This document shows positions 48,757 through 60,785 of a stretch of DNA of 64,000 bases, one piece after another. The notes under the pieces are model-generated. The model had not been told where the DNA came from, searched no databases, and was given only the letters and a program-made list of their open reading frames with translations. The position numbers and the translations under genes are program-made. The stretch is from Ashinkailepas kermadecensis (Eukaryota > Arthropoda > Thecostraca > Neolepadidae). The DNA lies in contig JAOTOM010004558.1 of NCBI GenBank assembly GCA_034440615.1, forward strand, positions 124,001-188,000, read 5' to 3'. The number at the start of each line of letters is the position of its first letter. Position 1 is the stretch's first letter.

Positions 48757-49227
48757 CGCCAGCACTATGGGCCAGCTGACCTTAGAAGCGCGCGAAAATT
48801 AATACAAAAGCTATATAGGCAACATTTTAACGTCCAAGGGGGTAATTTTCACCGCTGAAATCGACCCTGACAATCATGTTGATATTAGACTCGTTAGAAT
48901 GGGTGAAAGTTGAGGATTGAGATGGGGCGACGTGGCCATATCGCAGAATTTGTCTTTCAATGTATTTCGTGTATCATGTGTTGTCCGCCTGGTTGTGCTC
49001 AGTTTGTCGACTTAATGACTTGGAAAGAATCATGTCTGAGCACAGCCACAGGCAGTTGGTCATCTGGATGGTGTAGGTATGGTAGGTACTGGGGAATAAT
49101 GGAACCAACTTGCGTACTATCTACAATCGTACGCACACACATGCATGTACATGTGCAGATGCAGGTGCAGAACAGCACTCATGAGTAGCGTTTTGTGCGG
49201 CGGCGACGCATCGCAATGTGTCGTGTG
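48757..49227. other. No recognisable gene
   Basis: A short interval of unassigned sequence. ACATGCATGTACATGTGCAG at 49,139 is locally palindromic. Confidence 0.4.
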
Positions 49228-49603
49228 CGCACGTGCGTGTGTGCGTGTGTGGGAGGGAGGGGTACGTAAATGAGGGCAGGCTACCGGGTGTGCTTCTGTC
49301 CGGATTAACCTACATAGGAAACCCATTTGCTCGATGGCATGCAAATGACAATTGCCACGCAAAGCCTTGCTGTTTCCGCCCTGTTTGTGTTTGTTTTGCA
49401 GAGCTGTGCGGTGGTTTATCTCAGGCCACCACGTGACACACGGCAGCAGCCACTCCTGCTCCGGCCGCCCCTCGCCACGCCTTGCACAAACCGACGGCCA
49501 CCGTTGCCACGTGCCGCCACAGATGTGCACGTGCCACCGTGCCGTAAACTGTCGGCCGACGCCGCTGGCCGTGCCGACGGACGTGGTCTGGTGGGCCAGC
49601 ACA

Positions 49604-50065
49604 GCGAGCCGAGACAACACGGCGAGCCGGGACAACACAGCGAGCCGGACACCTACAGCGGCCCGAGACAACACAGCCAGCTTGACAACACAGCGAGCCG
49701 GGACAGCACAGCGAGCCGGGACAGCACAGCGAGCCGGGACAGCACAGCGAGCCGGGACAGCACAGCGAGCCGGGACAACACAGCCAGCCGGGACAACACA
49801 GCGAGCCGGGACAACACAGCGAGCCGGGACAACACAGCGAGCCGGGACAGCACAGCGAGCCGGGACAGCACAGCCAGCCGGGACAACACAGCGAGCCGGG
49901 ACAACACAGCGAGCCGGGACAACACAGCGAGCCGGGACAACACAGCGAGCCGGGACAGCACAGCGAGCCGGGACAGCACAGCGAGCCGGGACAACACAGC
50001 GAGCCGGGACAGCACAGCGAGCCGGGACAGCACAGCGAGCCGGGACAACACAGCGAGCCAGGCAG
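49604..50065. repeat. 18-bp satellite (GACARCACAGCGAGCCGG)n, about 25 copies
   Basis: Nearly perfect 18-mers alternating GACAAC and GACAGC versions, with rare CAGCCAG. Because 18 is a multiple of three, all frames are open and the plus-strand frame reads as a six-residue DNTASR repeat. The pattern of AAC and AGC variants is clustered, implying block duplication. It lies wholly inside the inverted-repeat loop. Confidence 0.95.
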
Positions 50066-50237
50066 CTGCCATGGGCCGGCTTCCAACTTTAGGGCTACTT
50101 TGGGGTCAAATAAATGCTACCATCAAATGCTTCATCGAATATTGGGTGGCAAAAGTCAGCTAATGACAAACGGCGTATTCCGTATTTTCGAACGGATGGC
50201 AGTTTTGAGCTGCATATGGCATATGGTGCGCTGGTCC

Positions 50238-50276
50238 ACCGGACCACGGACCACGGACCACGGACCACGGACCACG
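50238..50276. repeat. 7-bp repeat (CGGACCA)n
   Basis: Five or so perfect heptamers near the centre of the inverted-repeat loop. Confidence 0.9.
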
Positions 50277-50814
50277 CCGTCTGTCGGTGAGGCCAGTTGC
50301 GACGGCCCACAGACACGATCGGCCCCGCCGCCGCGTCCGCATGCCAATCGGCTCGTGACCTGGGTCGGCGGCCGTCCATCGCCGCGGGCCGTCTGCGTCG
50401 ACCGGCTGCCACTGAGAGTCTGCTGACGCAGCCGCATCCATCCGCCGGCCGGCCGTGGGATCGGTTTTACCGCGGCGGCCGCTGACGATTTACGGCACGG
50501 TGGCACGTGCACATCTGTGGCGGCACGTTGCAGCGGTGGCCGTCGGTTCGTGCGAGGCATGGCGAGGGGCGGCCGGGGCGAGAGTGGCTGCTGCCGTGTG
50601 TCACGTGGTAGCCTGAGGTAAGCCACCGCACAGCTCTGCAAAACAAACACAAACACAAACGGAGGAAAACAGCATGGCTTTGTTTTGCAATTGTCGTTGC
50701 CATGCTATCGAGCAAATGGGTTTCTTATGTAGGTTAATCCGGACAGAAGGGAAGCACAGCCGGTAGCCTGACCACACTTACGTACCTCCTCCTCCACACA
50801 CGCGCTCCCACATG

Positions 50815-51252
50815 CACACGTACACACAGGCCGGCTTGCACTTATATACCGCCACACGTACACACAGGCCGGCTTACACTTACATACCGCCACACGTACA
50901 CACAGGCCGGCTTACACTTACATACCGCCACACGTACACGCAGGCCGGCTTACACTTACATACCGCCACATGTACACACAGGCCGGCTTACACTTACATA
51001 CCGCCACACGTACACACAGGCCGGCTTACACTTACATACCGCCACACGTACACACAGGCTGGCTTACACTTGCATACCGCCACACGTACACACAGGCCGG
51101 CTTACACTTACATACCGTCACACGTACACACAGGCCGGCTTGCACTTGCATACCGCCACACGTACACACAGGTCGGCTTACACTTACATACCGCCACACG
51201 TACACACAGGCCGGCTTGCACTTACATACCGCCACACGTACACACAGGCCTC
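50815..51252. repeat. 38-bp minisatellite, about twelve copies
   Basis: The unit is ACACGTACACACAGGCCGGC then TTACACTTACATACCGCC. The first copy has TTATATACC and some have TTGCACTTGC. It starts exactly at the right edge of the inverted repeat, with no counterpart on the left. Confidence 0.95.
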
Positions 51253-52479
51253 TACCCACGACAATTGATTGCGAACTTCTGTAAATCCTTATAATTTCGT
51301 TGCATTTTTCTACATTGACCATTTTTGTGAATTGACAAGAAGTAGCATGCATATTTGTATAAAAAATTGACAGACAATATAACATCAGCAGAAGCTGACT
51401 CATGTGCGATCGCAGGCACGTCTCCATGCCTGCTCCAGATCACGTCTCTGTTGCCTGCCTGATGGGTCGAGTGGTGGCACCATGTGCCGCCGCCCCTCAC
51501 CTCCCTTTGCTGACGTCGATCCAGCCGCCGCTGCAGCGCCCCCCTCCGCTGACATAGGTCCAGTCGCCGCTGCAGCGTCCCCCCCCCCCCTTCCCCGTTC
51601 CCCGCTGACGTCGGTCCGGCCGCCGCTGCAGCGTCCCTCCCCCATACCCTCCCCCTCTCCCGCCCCTCTCCCAAGATAGAAAGAAAGCCACTGTAGGAGC
51701 GTGCCTGAAATTCCACAAAATGTTCACAGTTTAAAGGTAAAAGTATCGAAATATTTCAATATAACTACGTGGATTGCTATGACGTCTGATTCTCTGTCCA
51801 GATATTGGTAAAACCATGAACAAGCATTGTAGTTGAACGGTGAAATGAACAAGTATTGCAGTTAGTACTATGCTGGGGCCGATAGCCACTTTGTCTGTCT
51901 GACAGTTTGTAGTGCTCAGACCAATGATTACAGCGTTACGCGACAGGCACTCTGTTAATGAGGACATGGCAAATAGACGCAAAATGCCGCACTGAAGTTT
52001 CTTAAACAGTAGTGAATATACATCAGCAGACAGGTAATAATCTGTGCTATCTGCCTGCAGTATGCATTTTTCCGGCCATGCAGGTTTATTGTGATTACTG
52101 TGGCAAAAGATCGTCAGTTGGAGTGTAAATTTACGCCGGGCGTTGCAAACCACCCCAAAGTGCTGCACCCAAATGTTGAAAAAGGATAGTAAAATGCACA
52201 CCAACAGACATATATTGAACGTCTCAATCTCCTTCCGCATGGATTTTACAAACAGACATGTGTAGGCAGTAAACCAGTCGGATATATTCCATGTTAGTTT
52301 GAAATATTAACGGTCTTCAACTTCAGCGATTAATTGCCGCGCCAAAAATGTAGAAAATCGCTATGAAACCAATCCGGCATAAGAGCCAGTGACATCTAAT
52401 GTTTCCCTACTGGATGGGTTTTTCAAAATAAGCTTTAGATTTCATACTTGTCCGAGGTATTACTCTGGCCGCACAGCGG
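51253..52479. other. No recognisable gene; short GC-rich repeat
   Basis: At 51,510-51,635 a unit of about 55-60 bp containing CCGCCGCTGCAGCGTCCC and CTGACGTCGGTCC is repeated three times, with a C14 tract. The remainder is unassigned. The 169-codon minus-strand frame at 51,731-52,240 has no recognised domain. Confidence 0.45.
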
Positions 52480-53400
52480 TGATAGTCAAATATCAGCGCT
52501 TGGCGCGTGACGAATCCTCCTGTGAACAATTTCCCAAAGTTTTTGATTAAGATGGAAGGAGGCTAATGGGTCTGTAGTTCGTTGGATCACGACAGGACTC
52601 CTTCTTTCTGAAAATCGCAGTTTCACTGACCTTTTCCCACTGGATTGGAGGTATGCCAAGTTGAAGTACTTCATTGAACAGCATAGTCAAGGTTTCATTG
52701 ATCAAAAATGTAAGAGGTTTCAAGAGTTTGTTTAGAAGTCTGGCATGTCCGCAGTACTTATATGAATCCAGCAAATGGAAGAATTTCAACAATTCATTAT
52801 TTGTTGCTGTGATACCATCAAGGGTTGGTACAAGAAGAGTTATAAGGAATGTTGATATGTCTTTTGTTTGTATGCTTAGTTGAGTGTGTAAGGTAAAAAG
52901 CAAGTTAAGTATGTAAGCATTGTCCTCATTTGCTGTTGTTCCTTCTGGAATGTCGAGAGGTGGGATTGCTTTCATCTGTCTGGCTATCATGTTTTTTCTC
53001 AGTGTTTTGTGGTATTTCTTAGAATCTTTCTTATAATCAAGAAGCTGTTGAAGCTTAAGTTTAAGCTGTGTAAGCTCAAGAGGCTGTGTTAATATATTCG
53101 TATTTCAGGTCTTAGGAATTTGTGTTGTATGATTCCTTTGTTGTCCCCAGCAATCCCAATCGTGATGAGTTTTATATTTCGTTGCCATGAAGAGCAACTT
53201 GTCTCTTTTGCCTATTTGCTTTTTTTAAATCCTGATGTAAACCATGATTTCATCACTCGATAGGCCTGGGGTTTGTTCTGTTTTGGGGCCTCATTGTTGT
53301 TGATGGAATTGCTTCTGCGGCTGTATTGACGATGGCTTGTGTAAGACTATGGGTAGCGTCAACTATTGGCTGGTTCAAAATCTCCTTGCAGTCAGTATTT
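52480..53400 (-). pseudogene. LINE RT fragment (CR1/L2/Jockey-like), 5' part of RT
   Basis: The minus-strand frame 52,547-52,990 ends in DPTNYRPISLLPS, the conserved start of RT motif region 1-2 in non-LTR elements. Upstream in the same frame is GIPPIQWEKV, equivalent to the G-x-x-P-x-x-W-K block. Further upstream, in broken frames to about 53,400, KTEQTPGLSSDE and IGKRDKLL recall the endonuclease-RT linker. Motif A onward is missing. There is no knuckle, endonuclease or 3' tail, so the clade is uncertain. It is unlike the two plus-strand LINEs in this window. Confidence 0.8.
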
Positions 53401-54000
53401 ATGGGAGGTTATGTCAAAATGTCTGCATATGGTCTGCTGTAGTCAAAAATTTGCCTAGCTTATTGCCCTCGCTTGTCCATCGCCCTTAATGGAGCCCAAT
53501 GCTGGTGGGTGTGTACACAATGTATAAGCCATTAGCACACATTGGCGGCGCCAGGACGTCGGCCGCTAACGGGGACGTTGGCTCGCGTGGAACGCACATG
53601 ACAGAGCTGGCTCAAAAACGACAAGTGGAGCGATAGCAGGAGTGGTGGAACGGCGACGAGTTTGGCGCGGGTACATTCATCACCGCGCCGTGATGAATAC
53701 AGCTGCGGCACGTAGCGAAGTGGCAAGTACTCACCCGATTGGCAGCACCGTCGAGTCAATAGCAGACCTGATCCGCCACCAGGCGCTCTCGCTGCACGAC
53801 ATTGGTAGTACGCCGCGGCGCGAACGCCTTCTATGGATCAATTCCTGTGTACACAGCATTAATACTCGTACTATTTTTGTCGCTCTGCTTGCTAATCCAA
53901 ACTCAAACACATATCGCCGGGCGGATGATTGGTGCTGCGATTATATCCATCGAAACCTAGCGTGGCCATCATGGCCATCGAAACCTAGCGTGATCCCGAA
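53401..54000. other. No recognisable gene
   Basis: Unassigned. The plus-strand frame 53,642-54,049 (135 codons) has no recognised domain. CGTGGCCATC/ATGGCCATCG is repeated near 53,960. Confidence 0.4.
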
Positions 54001-54893
54001 CCGCATCATGATCCCCCGACTGCATCATGATCCCCGGATCACATCGTGATCCCGGACCACAGCGTGATCCTCGGATTATATGATGATCTCCGGACCACAG
54101 CGTGATCCACAGACCGTAGCGTTGCCTCTGGACTACAGCATGATCCCAGGACTATAGCACAATCCACTGACCACAGCGTAATCTTTGACCGCAACGTCAT
54201 TGACAGGTTGTAGCATGATCTCCCGGCTGTAGCATGATCTCCCGGCTGCGGCACGATCTCCCGTCTGCGGCATGATCTCCCGGCTGTAGCATGATCTCCC
54301 GGCCGCGGCATGATCTCCCGGCTGCGGCATGATCTCCCGGCTGCGGCATGATCTCCCGGCTGCGGCATGATCTCCCGGCTGCGGCATGATCTCCCGGCTG
54401 TGGCATGATCTCCCGGCTGCGGCATGATCTCCCGACTGCGGCATGATCTCCCGGCTGCGGCATGATCTGCCGGCTGCGGCATGATCTCCCGGCTGCGGCA
54501 TGATCTCCCGGCTGCGGCATGATTTCCCGGCTGCGGCATGATCTCCCGGCTACGGCAGGATCTCCCGGCTGCGGCATGATCTCCCGGCTGCGGCATGATC
54601 TCCCGGCTGCGGCATGATCTCCCGGCTGCGGCATGATCTCCCGGCTGCGGCATGATCTCCCGGCTGCGGCATGATCTCCCGGCTGCGGCATGATCTCCCG
54701 GCTGCGGCATGATCTCCCGGCTGCGGCATGATCTGTCGGCTGCGGCATGATCTCCAGGCTGCGGCATGATCTCCCGGCTGCGGCATGATCTCCCGGCTGC
54801 GGAATGATCTCCCGGCTGCGGCAGGATCTCCCGGCTGCGGCATGATCTCCCGGCTGCGGCATGATCTCCCGGCTGCGACAGGATTCCCAGACT
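54001..54893. repeat. 19-bp satellite (GCGGCATGATCTCCCGGCT)n
   Basis: The core (about 54,200-54,893) has about 36 nearly perfect 19-mers. The left flank (54,001-54,200) holds decayed relatives of the form CATGATCCCCGGACCACAGC. As 19 is not divisible by three, each minus-strand frame cycles through all phases and gives a 19-residue superrepeat (294 codons open). Rare variants (CTGTAGC, CTGTGGC, CTACGGC, CTGTCGG) mark individual copies. Confidence 0.96.
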
Positions 54894-55915
54894 ACAGCAT
54901 GGATCGCACTGTCCGAATCGCATCCTCTGTCCGTCCCCCTATAGCACGTTCTACACGTGCCGCGGCACGTGTAGGACAGGCACGTGTGGCGTGTCTTAGA
55001 GGTCGACAGCCGCAGATGTCGACCTCGACCTTGGAAGAGCCCACCGGGTATCATCTACCAACCTCATGGTGTACGTGCATGGTGTACGTGCGGCATCGTC
55101 TCACGCTGTAAATTCGTGTCACGGATTTATGACGTCATGAGATGGAACATGTCTGGCTGGCTCTCGTCGACATCGCGAATTATCGGCAATTGACCTCGTT
55201 GACCCCATATCGCTAATGCTGGGTGTGGTAGGGTAATGGACAACTCGGCTAGCCTGCTTGCATAGATCATTGATCTGTCCAAGGCCATCCGACTTCATTT
55301 ATAGCTTCACCCAAAATGTTCTCGTATGACCCTTGGCTTATGATGAACTTTGACTTAATTTGGACGCTGAAGCTGACGCTGGTGTCCATTTGTAACCTTG
55401 AGTCCAGTGAAATAGCGTTTTGAGGCACTATTCCGAATGGTTCCTAATTGGAGAAGGCAGCTCGACTTTGTCTGACCCCTGATATATGGGTGGAGCTAGA
55501 ACACATTGATCATCGTTAGTTTTTCCAAAATACTGAGAAATATTACGCTCACAATGTCAAGGGAGCACCTGCTCTTGTTTTCACACATGTAACAATTAAG
55601 CTCGATTGCTGTGCGAAGATAAATTAGTGACTTTTTCCCCTATGCTGAAGGAACTCGGCAGTGCGATTTTTAAGGGCACCTCAGTCGATGGAGGGGTGTC
55701 CCAACCGTTGGAGGGGCATCCTGGCCGCTGTATGACCCTGCTGCAGTTTTCAGAGAGGGACTTGCCGTTGTGGGGGCATCTTTGCAGTCTGCAGAGAGGA
55801 CACATCTCAGCAGTTGTAAAATACCTCCAGTAATTGTAGAGACACCCCAGCAGGTAATTCAGCACTTCTGAAGAGAAGAGCATACTAGCAGTTATAAGGA
55901 CATTCTGGTCGCTTT
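54894..55915. other. No recognisable gene
   Basis: Contains CTACACGTGCCGCGGCACGTGTAG at about 54,951-54,974, a 24-bp near-perfect palindrome (a CCGCGG centre flanked by GCACGTG E-boxes). Otherwise unassigned. Confidence 0.5.
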
Positions 55916-56085
55916 GTAAAACCATCCCTGTACAGTGCAGGGGCACCCGATCTCAACACATATACAGGACTCCGCTGGGGAACATTAGTGCAGCAGAGAC
56001 GTGATGCAGTAGTTGTAGACCACCCCCATGCAGTGCAGGGGCACCGACCTCAATGCTTGTACCGGACTCCGCACGGACACATCTT
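55916..56085. repeat. Two-copy tandem repeat, spacing about 108 bp
   Basis: CAGTGCAGGGGCACC with TCAACRC and ACMGGACTCCGC occurs at about 55,933 and 56,032. Looser related phrases extend left to about 55,680. Confidence 0.75.
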
Positions 56086-58050
56086 CAATATTAATTTCAT
56101 AAGTCAATCTTGAGTGACTTATCACCTTCTTGTCCACATTTTTATTGGCCTGGAAACTGCTTGACAATCAGATGAACTTTGCTAAGATTTTCGGGGCATT
56201 TCAAGCCATTTGGGAACCAAACGATTATACTTGTCTTGTTTTCGAGGCTTGGAGAATCGTGTCAAGGCATTATCTCAACTTCGGTTTCAAAACGTCATGC
56301 GTTCTTTTCATTGGATTTCGAAAATGCTAGCACGGGCCGATGTGAGTGAATAATTATGCATAGCATGTAAAGCAACTGCAATCCATTATCCAAATATCTA
56401 CAAATGCCCGTCCGACACAACTGTTAGCGCCTGACAGCTGCTAATTAAGCGCCAGTTTGTAGCAGGCGTTCCACTTTGCTCGGCAATGCCCGCCGGCCGC
56501 CAACTAACCATTGGCCTCAGCCCGGAGAGTAAGATAGAGGCACCTGAAAGTACCGCCATGCATATTCAAGCCCGACTAAGCCAAGCCGGCTCTCGTGACG
56601 GCAAAATTACATGACGCGTCGTGACACATTTCGTGACACATTTCGTGTCGGAATAATGAATGCCCAGCTGGGCGGGTGCCGGCCACGCGCGCCGGCAGGG
56701 GCCCGGCCGCGCCCTGCGCCTTCAGCCGGTGACAAATTCAGACTAATGCGGCCGCGATGCAGTATGCATGCCCGCCGGCGCCGGCCAGCACGGGCGTGCG
56801 GCCGCCATCGGTCAGGCGTATCGCCGCCTGTCGTACAGTCCGTCAGACGTGCGGTGCCGCCCCAGCGCCCTGGTGCGGCGCCCAGGGCGACACCCGCACC
56901 GGCACCGTACCAGCGCGCTGCTCGGTTGGCTCTCGGTGCAGTGCTGTAGTTTACCGAACGATGCCCGCTGGAATTCGATATGATGTTGGGGTCGTGGGAC
57001 CGTTCTCAGAATGGTTAGGGGAGGGGCAAAAGCCATTTTGCGGTTGACATTTTTCCATGCAGCAACATAAGCTACTGGTAAAACTTCCCAAATGGATGGG
57101 TGAGGGAAGGGCAAGCTATCCGTTCTGCCTTCTCTCGCCCTTCCTTTGTTTCTGCATGTGCATAGTCATTCACTTTAATGTGTTCTTCATTGCAGGGGAC
57201 CAATGGTAGGGAATTAGTTATCGCCTGAATGCAGATGATACGTGTTCGCATTCAGGAAGTGCACAATCATCCAAGCTGCATGCATAGATTTATGCGCGTG
57301 TTTGGTAATGATTTCGAGCACAACTACTTGGGCTCTCGCCACCTCTCACCAGTCTACTAGTGCTGCCATCTCTCACGTTTTATCACAATCACATCGCCAT
57401 CTACCGAGTGAAGGTTAGGCTGTTCAGTTAGGTATGCTAAATGAAAATTCGAGCAGCACTATTCATTTTCCCATTGGGTTTTGCCCTCGTTGGTTGCAGA
57501 ACATGGGTTCCCATTTGTCAGATTGTGGGGGACCATGTCCAAAGTAGTTGCAATGGATTTACAAGACAGTGGATTTCTGGCCAATGTAAAACGACAATGA
57601 TATTTGTAGTTGAATCTTGGAAGTTTGGCTTCTTGTTTGGCTACAAATTCAATGCAAAGCAAAGTAATGGTATTTTTGCATCCCAAGCACTGTGGTGTCA
57701 ATATATTTCCTCGATGCTCGACAATATCAGAAGCAGCCGTAAGCACCAGTAGATGATTCCAAAGTTCTCGGACAATTATATATGCTGGTTTAGTAATGGT
57801 TGTGCTATCCAGACAGTGTTTTTTATCTGCAGTGCAACCATAGGTTACGTGTAATCTACATGCAACGATAAACCTAATGCCAAATTTGCCAAATACGAGC
57901 CGATTTTAAGTTCACCAAGGTTGTACACCTTGTAGCAAAGCTCCACCCATAGCCGGGATATATACAGGCACTTTTTGCTACGATTGACTAAAATGCTTTC
58001 CTGTTCATTGCAATTGAGCAATACTCCCAGTGATGAAGCACTCCAAGATA
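56086..58050. other. No recognisable gene; GC-rich island in the middle
   Basis: The stretch 56,640-56,960 is GC- and CpG-rich (many GCCGGC and CGCGC), with open frames on both strands. The rest is AT-rich. CGTGACACATTT is duplicated at 56,619 and 56,632. A CpG-rich island could be a promoter, but no exon is identified beside it. Confidence 0.4.
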
Positions 58051-58052
58051 GT

Positions 58053-58180
58053 CCGGATGGCGAAGATAACCAGGATGGCGAAGGTAACCAGGATGGTGAA
58101 GGTAACCAGGATGGCGAAGGTAACCAGGATGGCGAAGGTAACCAGGATGGCGAAGGTAACCAGGATGGCGAAGGTAGCCT
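58053..58180. repeat. 18-bp repeat (GATGGCGAAGGTAACCAG)n, seven copies
   Basis: Frames on both strands stay open (plus 57,975-58,229 reads as a DGEGNQ hexapeptide repeat after a Met-Leu-Arg-Leu start). The short frame lacks any other hallmark, so I treat it as a minisatellite. Confidence 0.93.
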
Positions 58181-59380
58181 TCAGCACTATTATTTGGCGC
58201 GGGAGGCAAGCCTTCGCTCGTCAAACTAGTAACAAAGTGACATTCACGTCGGGAAAATTGTCTGAATAAGGTGTGTGTTACCCCACGTCAAATGTATTGT
58301 TTGTTTGTTTATTGGGTGGTTCTCAACGCGCTTTATGCATGATCACGGCTAATGGTGCCGCCCACACTGTTTCGCCGGTGGGCCGTGGGATTGGGAAATG
58401 TCTCGAGTGGTGCGAGTGTTGAGCCTGGGACCTTTGGCATGTGAAATATATATATTTTTTTTTATATTACGTCAAAAACTTAGCTGTTTATGATTACCAT
58501 TGTGCGACTTTCAGCTCATGATATTCAGAAGGCCAATAGTTCCCTGGGTATTTATTTTCAGGGCTATCTGTGTAGACAGCCCTGTGTCAGCCCTGTGTCT
58601 GTGTCTGTTTCAGGGCTGCCCAACCTTGATAACTTGTGACCTTTGGCCTCGAATAAACCACTGTTCATGAGCGCCAATCATAGCTTTTATGTTTATCGTC
58701 ATCGGCGAGCTGAGAGCTATACATGCATGCTTATTATCTGGTCGATTTAAGTAGCCAGACTTTGTGACCTTTGATGTGGAATGGGTCTGTCAACTGTGGG
58801 GTAAGTTACAACTAGTGCAATCGTGATGGTTAGAATGTCATGTGCTTACCACCACGATGCCGACTTTCACATCGATATTCTAGGAAATCTGCATACATGA
58901 ATCTGACTGACAAAGTTGTCAGGCATCTAAGCGAAACTATGAATAGTCCATTCCTATTTATCTGGAAGTTATAGTGCACCTGTATATATTGTATGTTGAC
59001 ATGCATATGGTGATCCACTATTGCAGTGGCTATTATGCCCCGAGTCATAGGTGAAGGAGTAAAAGCAAAAACATAAAACCTACAGTCAAAAACATACATG
59101 CAAGCAGTCAAATACACACACACGTCAGTCTCATAATATTGCACTGGAGTAAAAACATAGTCAAAAACATACATACAGAACAGTCAAATACATAGTTTGG
59201 TTTGTGGGTGCATGTCCACCCACAAAGAGGCATGCAGTTGCACCCCTGTCGACAGATGTATGTTTGTAGCATCTAGGTGATAAGCATAAATACTAGAATA
59301 GGCATTCTACATGCATGCGCTTGTCGGGAACATTAAGAAGTGGAATTATAATTATTGTTTAGAAGATTGAGATAGTCTGT
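58181..59380. other. No recognisable gene
   Basis: CAGGGCTATCT/AGACAGCCCTG near 58,559-58,584 is an 11-bp stem with one mismatch, and CAGCCCTGTGTC phrases repeat after it. AGTCAAAAACATACAT recurs at 59,083 and 59,157. Confidence 0.4.
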
Positions 59381-59381
59381 T

Positions 59382-59580
<199 letters not shown>

Positions 59581-59629
59581 GTTTCCAGTTCGCTCCTGCT
59601 ATGACCATGTCCGATCATGAATAATAGCA

Positions 59630-59760
59630 GGAAAACAAATCATTCCGTTGCTGTACGCAAATAACCATTTCAATATTTTATTTTAGCGACATTTCGACCA
59701 TCAGCATAAGCTTCGTCATTACCAAGCTGAAAGCCTAAATTCTGTGTCGTTGCATTGTAC
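59630..59760 (-). other. Possible 3' end of a retroelement
   Basis: Read on the minus strand, GACGAAGCTTATGCTGATGG then TCGAAATGTCGCTAAAATAA has the look of the GTCGAAACGTC-AATAAA tails often found at the 3' ends of Penelope-like and other retroelements. There is no coding sequence to support it. Confidence 0.25.
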
Positions 59761-60776
59761 ACGACAGCGTCTGTGTATTTCAATGAGCCATCATTTAGAT
59801 TCTTTCTTTTTCAAGTTCGGAATGTGCTCATTGCTTTTGCACCAATTTTATTGCGGACACGACTGTAGCACCGAAGTAGGGTTGGCCACAGGCTTCTATT
59901 TGCGAACATTGTGAACACGCTCACCTAAAATATTTACAGAACGAGTCCCGCTAAATCATCGAATACTTCGAGAAGCTGACGTTCCCTACAGCCCTACTTT
60001 TCCTAAAAATCTTGATATCTTAAAGAATCTTCCAAAGGCGGAGCGAATCTATTACATTATTCGGACTGCGAAACCAACAGTCTAGCGGAGATTTGTGGTG
60101 GCACCCGCTTCCGAATCGCATATGCAAAAAGAAATCTACGCACTCAGGCCACAACTGACCGTGGTTGCATCTACAAGCATTAAAATTAGCAGGCAGTCGT
60201 CTCTGAGAAGTCACACGCCGCTCCAAAAACGAGAAATGTTGATAAGATATCATATAGAGGCTGTCAGAACGTCCACTATCGGGAAACTGGAAAAGGGACG
60301 AACGTCGGACACCACGTTCAGGGAATACGGTGCCGATCTGCGCCACCACCGGCTCTGGGAAGCTGAAAGAGAGACAGAGCACCAGGTCCAGGGAGCGTGG
60401 TGCAGATCTGCACCGCCGCCGGCTCTCGAACGCCATGACGATTTATGCCGACCCGAGAGGACACCCGCCACGGTGGACCGACGCGTAAATCATCGAGCAC
60501 AGGTGGCGCTCACAAGCACGGAGTACAGGACCAATATGTCACAGGTCATCAAGCACAGGCGGCGCTAAAAAACACGGAGTAGTCAATACGTCACATCAAT
60601 ACGTCACAAGTCCTTTTTTCGTGCCTCTCAGATTGCTGCACAACTGATCGGAAAACTCTCTGAAATAGGTTAGGTATCGTCTACGAAAGCATTGAAGCAA
60701 CGAACACCTTCCGAAGTTGACCAAACAAGAATCGAAATGACATTGCATTGGAACGCATAACCGTTGTCGTGTGCCA
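59761..60776. other. No recognisable gene; local duplications
   Basis: Two copies of a unit of about 67 bp with GATCTGCRCCRCCRCCGGCT lie at about 60,316-60,430. AGCACAGGYGGCGCT with CACGGAGTA is repeated at about 60,497 and 60,553. No domain is recognised. Confidence 0.4.
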
Positions 60777-60785
60777 TGAAACCGC

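Larger units (their letters stand above)
49228..50818. mobile_element. Large inverted-repeat element enclosing an 18-bp satellite
   Basis: The left arm (about 49,228-49,570) is inverted at the right arm (about 50,487-50,818); I judge them nearly 90 percent identical by eye over the inner 270 bp. The arms share TCTGTCCGGATTAACCTACA, ACCCATTTGCTCGATRGCAT and CACAGATGTGCACGTGCCAC. Both keep two parallel open frames of about 55-60 codons, and an acceptor-like TTTGTTTTGCAG. The roughly 915-bp loop holds an 18-bp satellite and GC-rich unique sequence. No transposase and no target duplication were found, so foldback element versus inverted duplication is open. Confidence 0.75.

Noticed and set aside
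49352..50163. Repeat protein of 246-278 residues with an RDNTAS unit
   Set aside because: The 18-bp satellite keeps all frames open on both strands, and variant sites do not show codon-position bias that I could see.
54200..54893. CRISPR-like array
   Set aside because: The copies are contiguous with no unique spacers, there is no cas gene, and the region is eukaryotic. The same applies to the other 18-71-bp arrays.
54039..55054. 294-residue minus-strand repeat protein
   Set aside because: A 19-bp unit read in a fixed frame simply yields a 57-bp superperiod, and three overlapping frames are equally open.
56640..56960. CpG-rich promoter of a host gene
   Set aside because: GC-rich blocks occur repeatedly in this window as minisatellite debris. 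No start site, exon or conserved downstream frame supports a gene here.
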